Shown piece after piece: positions 12,401 to 24,400 of a stretch of DNA of 64,000 bases. Source of the DNA: Macrothele yani (lineage: Eukaryota > Arthropoda > Arachnida > Araneae > Macrothelidae); NCBI GenBank assembly GCA_039090855.1, contig CM077012.1, forward strand, positions 142,634,541 through 142,698,540, written 5' to 3'. Within the stretch, counting starts at the first letter, position 1; every line of letters begins with the position of its first letter. The notes beneath the pieces were generated by a model. The model was not told where the DNA came from. It was given only the letters and a program-made list of their open reading frames with translations, and ran no database searches. The position numbers and the translations under genes are program-made.

Positions 12401-15400
12401 CACTACTTTTTACAATGAAGTCTGTGCTGAGGTCTGATTCTGCAAAATTGCCATCCGCAAAATGACCAGCAGGATTTTTGCTATTGGACTCAACTTTTTT
12501 CTTGTTAAGAACCTGAGAAACCTGCTTTGTTAAAGCAGTTTTTAATGGCATCTGTCATAACTGCATTCCACAACTGTCGCACGAAATGCATTGCATCGAG
12601 AATGTTAACTTTAACTTTAGATGCATCATCCTTTGCATCGATAACAGAAAGTACTTTTTGAATGAGAAGCTTTCGATAATGGGCTTTTAATTTTAAGACT
12701 TAATGACACCCAGATCCAACGGTTACAATTCACTAGTACAATTTGCTGGGGAAAAAATAGACTTGAACATTTTTCAGATTGTTTACCTGAGGATGCGCAG
12801 CATCAATGAATAGGAGGACTTTTCTCTTTTTTGCCTGCACCTGAGTATCCGAGGCTTCTACATAATTTTTAAATAAAGCTGTGGTAACCCACAACTTTTT
12901 ATTTGCTTCATATTTGGTGGGCAAAGATTCCACATATTTGAAGCAACGTGGTTTAGCAGATTTGTCTATAACTAATGGCTGCAATTTTCGACCCGTCTGC
13001 ATTGGCAGCTGCTACAAGAACAGTAATTCTGTCTTTTAATTTCTTTCCTCCATGGAAGGTGTCATTCAAAAACATGGTGTTTTATCTTGTTGCAGGTTAT
13101 AAAACAGTTCAGTTTCATCAGCATTAAAAATGTCACACAGCATGTAATCTTCAATAATTTGTGGCAGCTGTTCATTTTTCCACGTTTGTGCTGTCACGGG
13201 ACAAACGTGGAAAAATCTCACTTCTTCTTTCACCTGGGCAACATGAACTGCTTTTTCCTTCAGATATGATACACTAATAGGCAAATTACTAGACCATGTT
13301 TGTTGAAACCCAGTGACAAAAGCGTTTTCCAACTCATTCAGAGGCGATGCTTTCATAGATTTCCTCGAAAATTGTCCACACTTTGATGCACAGCTTTAGA
13401 TTTCTTTTCTATTTTTTGCTATGGTATACAACATTGACTGGGAAACTCTGAGTTCCTCTTCTACAGCAGTCTCTGATCCTGGGTTCGCATCAAGTTGCGA
13501 CAAAATGTCTGCTTTTTCATTGAAAATCTCTTCCGCTTTTTTTTTTTTTTTTTTTGCTGCAGTCATTCATTTTTTTTTAAATGCCCTCACAAAATGCACT
13601 TATGCAAACTACAGTGATCAGTGGATTTCACTTCTAACTTTTCTAGTGCTATCTGTTCATCAAAACTTTGTCCATAAATGAGCTGTGTAGATTTGACATT
13701 GTGAAGAATTTCAGAGGTTCACGAATGGGTACGTACCGTGTGTGTCCCCTGACTTCACAGAATGCTATTGTTCTGTCTGCAGCTGAAAACAAGAATCCCC
13801 AGAATACTCTAGATTTCCTCCCCTACACTGCCTTTCTTTTTCCTGCTTCCCACCCATGCAAGAAAACATTGTGCTCCTTTGGAATTTGTTGATCATTTGC
13901 TTCCCTGTGTAAGAAGCTTAAGCTTGATAGTCAGAGGAATGGCGAACTGACTTATGATTCCGTCAAGCTGTGTCATAAATAGTGTTCTTTAAAATGCTGG
14001 TTAAGTGCATGCGCAAAATTTTCCTGTTCAGTTCTCTTTTTAGCTAACGTTTAATGTGAAAATGCTGGTTAACATACACTCATTGTCATAAAAATATGCC
14101 CACCAAGAAGGAGGCATCAGATTGAAGTGAGATGGTACATACCAAGGACAGATGTGATTACAATATCACAGCAGAAGGACGATTTCACGCGGACATACAG
14201 TACACATTCCGGTCAGCGTTAGTACCGCGTCGGACACATGTGATGATGCGGTCCAGCATGGAGTCAAAGAGATGTTGTATGATATCCTGGGACAGATTGG
14301 CCCACGCTTCTTGCAACTGACGCTCTAAATCACAAACACTGCAACATGGGGAAAGTTGGCGTCCCATCTGGTCCCACACGTGCTCGATGGGTGAGAGATC
14401 AGCTGATCTGGCAGGCCACAGAAGCATTGAAGCATGACGTAGACAGTCCTGATAAACCCGAGCCATGTGCGGACGAGCGTTATCTTGTTGGAAAATGGCT
14501 CAGGGCCACCCCGCCAGGAAAGGCAGCACATGGGGCCGCAGGATCTCTTGTACATAGCGCTGGGCTGTCAACATCCCTCAGATCACTGCAAGGGTAGTCC
14601 GGCTGTCATATACGATGGCTCTCAAGACCATCACGCCTGCAGTTCGGGATTGTTATTTGTATCGCTCACTTGCGGTCCTCCACACTCTGACATGGTAGTC
14701 GTCGCCGAACACTATATGTCACCAGTCCATAGCATTCCACGTTGCTCTCTGCCGATACCACTGCAATCGACGCCAACAATGGTCAAGTGTTAATGGAAGA
14801 AAACCTAAAGGCAGTCGAGAGTGCAGACTCGCCTCTGGATCCGGCGGACACAGAAGTCCCTTGTACAGCCACCACATCGTTGCATCTGTGCGTGCCATTC
14901 TCATGGTCCTTTCTGCTGGTGGTGTGTTTGGGTAATCCAGAGCCAGAACGCCGTGTCTGGGTGCCTTCCCGTGTCCATTGCTCCCAACACTATCGCACCA
15001 TACTGTCCGACCGGCCCAAATAGCATTCGATTCGGCAAGTCGGCCGCCCTGTCCCTCTCCTCCCGATGATACGGCCTCGTTCAAACTCCATCAGTTGCCT
15101 GTACACACATCAACAGTGGCTCCTCGGCATGTCTATCTCTCAGGGATCTCACCAGACTCTTATCGTGTATTTTGGCACGCATGTGGAGTCCCCTGCATGG
15201 CGCCTTATAAGCCCCAAGGATTGCGATTGCAGCACTGGTCTTGGACGCACTGGCATGCGGAATTGCACGAAACTTTAATCATTTGCGTGTCTGTTCTCCT
15301 CGTAGCTATTCGCCGAGTTTCGCTTTAATCGCACGTTTTTTTTTCTTGGTGCGCAAATTTTTATGACAATGAGTGTAGTTTCGTGGTTTAAAAATAATTT

Positions 15401-18400
15401 TAAATGCTCGTTAAATCGGGAAACACCAAGCATTAATTTCAATGTGGTTCCGTCCGGACCAAAAAAAAAAAAAAAAGGTACGTAAAATCACGGAATTCGT
15501 TAAATTACAGTCCGTGAAATAGGGGTTTGACGTGAAATAAAATTTGAAAGTTCGTGAAATAAAATTTGAAAGACAGAAAAATATGTACATATTTTCTGCC
15601 TTTCAAATTTTTTAATATATACATATTCTTTTTGGCAACAGACATTTTCACAGTTTGAAGACACATGCCATGATATAACATAACTCATTAATTCATTGGT
15701 GTGAAGCTTTAAGAAAGCCTTGAAAACGACAAAATTCCAATGATTACCACCTCCCTTATGTAATCTTTGTTTTATAAATGAACAGCATATATTGCATCTG
15801 TGTTCATTTATCAGTAACCTAGTACCAAGGGCAAAACATATGGACAGATTTTTATAAATTTTAAAGACATGTAATTTTGAAAGAGTATTAAACAAGTTCA
15901 CAATCATCTCACAACTGCAAACCAATATGGTGCCGAAGTTTTGGCATGGACTACTAAAAATGAAAAGCACATATCTGCACACTTGGGCAGCTACACTAAC
16001 ATTCAAGGGGACCATCCACAAAGCCATGGTCAGACAGTGGATTCACGGCTTTATGACCACCATCAGACAAATGTCTGTTGACTAAACCATCCCTGTTCTA
16101 TTCATACTTTCATATGTGATAAATTTTTGCACATTGGCATAGGGTCACTAATTTTTGGTAATGCCATTTTCATAACTGGCAATGTATATAAGAAATTATT
16201 CAACTTTTGAATAACACAGACACCACTGGGATGTATAATGGAGCTACTAAATGTGACAAATGAAAGCACTTGATAAGTGAAATTTATTTTCAAGAGGTGA
16301 AAGTTTGCATATTGAAAGTAAGTTTTCCAAATTTGCAGTTGCCACATAAAACAATGCAAAAGAAATAAAAAAAGCAGTAAAGTGTAACATAATAACCAGA
16401 TGAAGACTTAATACCTTTCTTAAGAGCCTCTTCTAACTGCAAAGAACTTGACTGAAGTTCTTTAAAACAATTAACGATAGTCTCATCTCGGGCATACCAG
16501 TTTCGGATCACATTCTAACAAAAGAAAAAATACTTTATACATAAAATAAATATAATCATTCTCAATATGTGTGCATTATATAGATACACTTATTTTATAT
16601 CTTATAATGTAAAAACTAAGCTGACAACACCCTAAAACAGAAACAAAATGACTATCAAATGATCTTTTAGAAATCGTTAAATTTCCAGCTAATACCACGA
16701 AAGGCAAGGAATCAAAGTTATCATAAATGATGACTGTTTTTCTAAAGACTTTTGCCATCCATTTTTAAGGGAATATAATGCCTTTGTTCATTTCATAGTA
16801 ACGAAGAAGTAAATTACCAGCAATTAGAGCTTGTACACTTGCTTTCACAGTTATATAAAGGATTTTAGCTAATTATTTAAAAAAAAATGGCCATTTTTTT
16901 TTCAGTTGTTCATATCCAACAACATGTAAGTTATAAGTAATTAATTATCACCATGTTCTTTGAAAATACAGCATAGAAAACCAACAATTTTTCTCACTCT
17001 AGTTAAATGCAAATGATCGTATGGCCAAGATGTCAGCAAATACCTGATTTAAAAAAAACATGCAAGTCTGGAGTGGGTGGAGAAGAAATGTGCAAATTTC
17101 TAAATTTAACTTTTTTATCATTCACATATGAAGCATGCAGATTTCATTTTAGTGATGTAAAGTGAAATTATAAAATATATATGCATTATATACATGCAAC
17201 ATATAATTTCTGGGTTTATCTGCATGACCTACATAATAGTTGCTATCTAATACAATAAACTGCTGAGCTGAAATGGGTTGTAACATATAAAATCAAAGCA
17301 GTTTCTAGAAATTAAGGAAGAAATATTCTTCAGAAATACATGGGAAATTCACTACATTATTCAAAGCAATCAGAGTTTTGTACTAATTGCCTGTAGTTTA
17401 CTGGTATCCCCAAAGAGACCAGTATACCACAAGCAATTCAGTTAACAATTCCGATTGCTTTGAATAATCTAAGGCAGTTTCTGTCGAGATAAGCATCCAC
17501 ACGTTACCAGCTTCACTTAGCTATATCAAGTTGGTTCACATTTATGGCAGTAATTCTGTCACAGACCTGACAGTGTTCCAGTACCCTCTTATGCTCAGTA
17601 CTGAACTTATGTCAATGAGATTAGTTCAAACATTGTGCAGACAGAATTTCAGGAGGGTAGAAGTCATACTGCCTCAGATACCACTATTCTGGCCAGACTA
17701 CATAATGATGCTTTCTCATATAGGATTTTGCATTTGGTATAGGAGTATCATCTTAGTGGTATGTATGTATGTATAGGAGTATCATCAAACGCGGTAAGGA
17801 AGAGGTGTTTACAGGTCATTATAAATTAATCTGACCCATTTTGAAGCAGTATGCAAGCCTGGATGTTTAGGTATAGAAAATAAACAACAAATGGGTCAAA
17901 ATTAACTGTGCACATCATTTATTTCCCAAAATCTGTTATCAGATGTTCTTAACAAAGGAAAAATGCATTACTGGTGCTCAAAGCACATTAACTGTAGAAA
18001 AACAAACTTTAGATGCCCCATATGAGGATCATTTAGCAGGTGATAAATATGCTGTCACCTTGGATGAAGCACAGATCTGTTACACTGTGAGAAGATATAG
18101 GCTATGAATGAATAAAATACAGAATTACACCACTGTACAATACGGGATTACACCATTGTACAAATTTGGAAGATGTGAATCTGTTTATTGGTGTAAATAT
18201 GACGTGGATGTTAAGCCAGATACTATCCGAAAACTTGAAAATTTAGTCGTCCTGGAGCAGGAATCGAACCTGCGTCTCCCAGATAGCGCCCGAGTATGCT
18301 AACCTAACCATTACACCACCCAGAATGACCAAGTTTCAAGTTTCCATTTAATTTGAATTTAACCATCACAGGATTCACTAGTCGAAGCAACCAGCATTCA

Positions 18401-21400
18401 CATATAGCGAATCTGGAGGTTTTAGAATTCATACCCATGATTGCCTGGAAGTGCAGAATATCAATGAATGAAATACAGGATTACACCATTGTACAATACA
18501 AATTTGGAAGGTGTGAATCTGTTTACTAGTATAAATATGACGTGAATGTTAAGTCAGATAATATCCGAAAACTTGAAAATTTAGTCATCCTGGAGCAGGA
18601 ATCAAACCCGCATCTCCCAGATAGCACCTGAGAATATTTATATTCGCTATATATGAATGCCGGTTGCTTCGACTAGCGAATCCTGTTATGGTTATTTTTA
18701 AATTAATCGGAAACTTGGTCGTTCTAGGTGGTGTAGTGGTTAGCATACTCGAACGCTATTCGGGTGATGCAGGTTCGATTCCCGCTTCAGGACGTCTAAA
18801 AATTTTCAAGTTTTCAGATATTATCTGACTTAACTTCATAGATTTAGAGAAAGTTTACGACCGAGTAAATAGGAAGGTATTGAATGAGTAAAACCATATT
18901 CATTCAATACCTTCCTTTTGTGGAAGGTATTGAATGAATATGGTGTTACTGGGAATCTACTTAACAGTGTAAAAGCCATGTATGCTGGCAGTAGCGCTTG
19001 TGTACAATTAAATGATGTTTTATCAAAATGGTTTTCTATTGGTGCAGGAGTCAGACAAGGTTGTGTAATGTCACCATGGCTGTTTAATATATTTATGGAT
19101 GCGTGATGCCCAAATAGATAATACTGGTGTATGTTTTGGTGACATCCGTGTATGCAGATTGCTATATGCTGACGACACTGTCCTGTTGGCAGAAAGTAAA
19201 AGTGAGTTGCAGAATATGTTGTCCCGGATATACGAAGTTTGCATGAAATTCAAACTAAGTATAAATAAGGGAAAAACCAAAGTTATGGTTTTTGAGAGAG
19301 GAACAACTGGTAGTACTGAATATAATATAAGTCTAAATGGCACAGTGATTGACCAGGTGAATGAGTTTGTGTATTTAGGAAGCATGTTTGACAGAGAGAA
19401 CAAATTGGATGGTGAAATTAGTAGGCGAGTGAATTCTACATTGAAAGTCATGGCTGCTTTGGGAGGGTTTCACAGGAATGATGGGTTCTCAAGAGAGTCC
19501 CGCACGGCTGTATATGAAAGTGTAATTGTTCCTACTCTGATGTATGGCAGTGAAACCTGGGTACTACAAAAGAAACATGGAAGTCGTTTGTGTGCTGGAG
19601 AATGCGTTACTTAGGGGGGTCAAGACATGTTCTGATTTTGTGAGGAATGAAGATGTGTTGCAGTTGTGTTATGTGAAGCAAAATGTTGTTAGCAAGGAGG
19701 AGACTAATATGCTTCGGTGGTTTGGCCATGTTGAAAGGATGAGTGACGAGATGCTTGCTAAGAAAATCTTTTTAGCCCAAGTTGCAGGAAGGAAAGGCAG
19801 AGGAAGGCCAAGGAAGTCATGGAAGGATCAGATTCAGGAGTGTCTGCATGAGAAAAAGATTATGAGTATGAAGTATAGAAGATCTTGTGTATGGCGTGTA
19901 ATGGATGCCAGTGAAACCTGAGTTGTATGTCAAGATCGATGTAAATGGAGAAGTTTGATACAGCAACAGTAAGTAAAAATTACTTGGTAGTTTGTATTTC
20001 TTTGTGGAGCTAACCTCTGAATATCAGAGAACAGCTTAGTGATATGTATGTATGTAACATCCATGGCATATTTACACCAATAAACAGATTCACATCCAAA
20101 TTTGTATGATATAGGCTATGTTCTACAAAAGGCAAGATCCTGAGAGCACTCCAGTTGACCCAAGGAATGCGTTGAAATATTGCCTATGAGTATCTGTGGT
20201 AGTGAAAAGTTAAAATTAAAATGACACACACACTTCTCGTCAGCCAAACTGTTTCTAATGCAAAGATAAACATAACCCTTTAATCAGGCCTGTACCTTGA
20301 AGCCAAAACATCATGATGATATTCCATTTCTGTACAGTTTTAATACCTGAAATGTCATCCACTACAACTATGCTTCAAGTCATACTAATGCCTACATGGT
20401 GCATTCAGTAGAGGAGGCTGGGATTAAAGTAATTTAATTTTTTATCCACACCTGTGAAATCCCATGATATCTTCTGAATGTACACTCAATGGACAAAACG
20501 TCAGAGATACCTACCTAATAGCATGTTTGTCCTTCTCTAGCATGAACAACAGCCTGTATACGCCAAGGCATTGAGTCCACCAGATGCCAGAGGTAATGCC
20601 TGTTGCAGCATTGTCCACAACTTCACTCAAGGCGTCAGTCCAGGATTCATGGACCTGATGTTCCACTTCACAGTATTCCAGAGAGCTTCCACAGGGTTTA
20701 AATTTAGAACCCTGGAGGAAGGGGGCGGGGGTGCTAAATGGTCCCAAACTCAGATTAATGTTCCTTGAGCCATGCCTGGGTGGTTGCAGCCCTGTGGGGT
20801 GGCACACTGTTCTGCTGAAACAGACCATCAGGATAGGCAAAGGCCACGGAAGCATGTAGGTGATCAGCCAGCACATGCTGGCTAATCACCTAATGCTTTC
20901 GTGGCTCTCCAGACTTACTAAGGAATCTAATGTGTCTCATAAGAAGGCTCCCCAAATCATCAGAGAGCCACCGCCACCTTGAACATAGCTGACCTGGCCT
21001 GACGGAGCCATGGCCTCCTGCTGTCACACCCGCACACTCCCATTAGCTCGGTACAGCTGGAAACAGGATTCATCTGACCCCATGATGTGACTCTACTCTG
21101 CAGAGGTCCAGTTTTTATGTTCCAGGCAAGGGCGTAATTTCTGATGACAAGCAGTCAACAGTGGCACACCAGTAGGACGTCGGTTCCCATAGCCCAGGGT
21201 ATGCATCGTGCACCGTACTGTTCCCTCACAGACGCTGGCTGGGCCTTCGACATTTAACTTGGATGGGATTTGCACCACTGTTACCAAGCAGTTAGTCTGT
21301 ACGAACCTTGATAGTCTACGTTGAGCCCGGTCATTAATGGCATGTGGTCGGCCACCACTTGCTGTTCGGGTGCTGGTATGTTCGTCGATGCACGGGCTGT

Positions 21401-24400
21401 TTGGGTGCTGGTATGTTCGTCGATGCACGGGCTGTTTGGGTGCTGGTATGTTCGTCGATGCACGGGCTGTTTAAGTGCTGGTATGTTCGTCGATGCACGG
21501 GCTGTTTGGGTGCTGGTATGTTCGTCGATGTGTACTTGCAGAACACCCCTGATGTGGTTGCCCTGAGGAACCCTAAGGTTTTGGGGCAACAGAATGACCC
21601 ATCTGTCTTGTGCTGACAATGTGTCCACAATCAAAGTTGCTCAGATCATCATGCTTGCCCATGTTCGTCAATTGTGATACACTGTTGGGAAGCCCTGCTG
21701 TCTGCCTATTTATTACCTGCGTTCAGTTTGGGTCTGTTCCACTCTGCACTGAGGATGCCCATGTCAACTTCCCATCACCCCTATCTCTAATGTTTTGTCT
21801 ACTGAGTGTATTATAGCACCTTTGGTCTGTTTAAACAAGCCCTATGAAACAGTTGTTCCCACACCATTAATAGTCTATGAAAAGTATGCCACATGTAGTG
21901 GAACAGTACAGATCTTGGTATTCTGAAAAGAAGCCTGTGATAAACAACTTGCATCAGTGATGAAACTAATAGAACATTATCGTGGTGGAGTGAATTTACA
22001 TGGGCTGAGTGTGACTGGAAATGTACACAATCACACATATGAACCATTCTTCTGTATTACATGAATAAAAAAATCAATACAAGAACAACAGTAAGTAAAT
22101 AAACTTAGAGATGGCCAAGAAGATAAACTAGCAGGAAAACCATGCATCTGATATTGGTAATGGTTACAGCAGTTAACCATGCAAGCAGGCTTACAGAAAT
22201 CAACAAGTCATGCAGCACTATATAGAAACTGACAACATACATTTACCTGTAGAAGATTTTTAGCTAGACGGACTTTTCCAGTGTCAATCAACAGAAGATG
22301 CGTGTTGAGAACACTAACAAAGGCGGGTGACACAGGTATAGGTTTAACTTTAACATGGAGAGGTAATGAAGCATCTGAAAACCCTCTATTTATTCCACCC
22401 ATGAGACCACCAGCTTGATCCTGCCATCCACCACCAGTAGTGAGAAGCTGTTCAACATCTAAAACCTGATAAGTTACATGAAAAAAAAAAGGATAATCAG
22501 TAACTCGTATGTGCATGAATACATATATGAATATATCTTCGGGAAGTCAGAAAAACTAGAAGAAACATATGAAAAGATGACTATAATGATACTTTCCTTC
22601 AGAAAATCTAGCACAAAGAAAAGAGGAGGAGGAGGAAAGGAATTGAAATAGGAGTGTAAAATTGAGCACTAGAAGCTAGTAAGTCAGCAACAGATATACA
22701 GTATTAATACCTCATAATTATATTTGAAACATGATAAAAGAGATTAGCTCATTTCAGAAAAGATTGTTCTTTTAAATAAAGCATTATACTAAAAAGCATT
22801 TTGCACACACAAGTTGCTGCATGAAATTTTCCCTGAATCTTGGCTCTTTTTTTTTTTGTTTCTACAGTTTATACATACACTATCTCATTCTACACAACAC
22901 TCCTATTTATGACTGTAACATCATCTATAAAACACTAACAGTGATATCCATTTATATAAATATTTTTGTAATAATGAAACGCATATAGCGTATGAAATCC
23001 GTTTATTTTCGTGATGTAATCAGCACAAATATTCGTCAAGCTTTCGCACTCCACTGGGAGGCTTTTTAAAGGCAATGGTGTGTCTACCATTGCCTTTAAA
23101 AAGCCTCCCAGTGGAGTGCGAAAGCTTGACGAATATTTGTGCTGATTACATCACGAAAATAAACGGATTTCATATGCTATATGCGTTTCATTATTATTCA
23201 ACTCTGGTGTATTTAAAAATAAAGGTTAAATATTTTTGTCTATAAATTAATTTCCTCACTTAAATGTGGATCATATTCTTTTCACACTTGTTACATTAGT
23301 GCTTCTTATGGCTTCAATGATAATAAGAACAGTATAGTTATCTTATATGATTAAATTAACCACAGCAAAGATGTTTATGGCTTTCCTATATCCTCTTTTT
23401 TACATGGTTTATGAATTTTTAGTTGTTTTTCAGTTACTTGGCCTTATTTGTCTCCTGCACATCAGCACAAAGGGTTCACCAGGCAAATATAGTTTTTTTC
23501 TGGTTACTGATTCAGCAGTATCTGTACTTGACTGAAGGGACACAAAATTACTCCACGAACGTGTGGCAAAACTGTGTCAAAGAAATTTATGTGAAATTAA
23601 ATGTGAAATAATTTACACTGAAATGTAACTGGCAGAAGAAAAAGCCAGAAACCAGCAAGTACTTTACAAACTTAATTGTAATTGCTGCAGACTTTTAAGA
23701 AATAATCATATTACTCTTGAAGCCCCACTGAAATAGACAAAAAAGGTACACAGTTATTTATTACTTTAGACAAGTAGTTGCAAATATTTAAGCACTGCAA
23801 AAGATTTTATATGAAATAATCTCAATACAGAGGTAGAGTAAAACAGAACTAAAATATTAATAGAAATGTTGCTTGTGACATCTGATCATGAAAGCACATT
23901 AAAAATAGGAGATACTGAACAAATTACATACTATTAAGTTGAAAACAAATGGAATAATTTATCCGGAAATAAATCGAGTTGTTTGTTCTTCCATGTAACG
24001 TAACCACTGAAATTTGAAAATTCCACCATCCTGGAATGGGAATCGATAAAATTTTCAAGTTTCTGCGGTAACGTTATATGGAAGAACAGTTTGATTTACG
24101 TCCGGACATACTATTAATGTTTCATTACAAGTATATGTAAATTAAATTTGTGAAAAAAAAAAAAAAAAAAGAAACAATTTAGTAAAAACAGGGTAGCAGT
24201 GCAGATATAACATAGAAGCTAACCATTTTGATCAATCATCAGAGGTCTCATAATGTATCTGAACTATACACCTTGTATTTTTCACTCATACACAGAAGTA
24301 ATTTGTATTCAGTATAGCCTCATGAATGATTTCAGGACAATGTTGTTTGTTTGTTGGGTTTAATTAGCACAAAGACCTACTATGTACAGTAAAAGGCTTC

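Larger units (their letters stand above)
7044..15531 (-). mobile_element. pogo/Tigger-like DNA transposon, expanded by nested insertions
   Basis: The left end at 7044 (CAGTCAAACCTCGATTTAAC, preceded by TA) and the right end near 15531 (mirrored GTCAAACCCC) are imperfect inverted termini. Between them, minus-strand DDE_1 transposase pieces occur at 12339-13520. The original element was probably 3-4 kb. It now also contains the ~145-bp array, a Tc1 fragment, an inverted PLE pair and a complete-length Tc1 (14077-15375). The outer limits are inferred from the termini and the shared family, not from a target duplication. Confidence 0.55.

Noticed and set aside
15500..16027. 175-codon minus-strand frame as an FCSK exon or other gene
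   Set aside because: FCSK exons on both sides join in frame without it, and no family motif is recognisable.
18240..18830. tRNA genes from A/B-box matches
   Set aside because: Internal promoter boxes are good but acceptor stems do not pair and the same body follows each copy, so these are tRNA-derived SINEs.
21368..21535. CRISPR array
   Set aside because: Units are contiguous 35-base repeats without unique spacers, inside a eukaryotic transposon.
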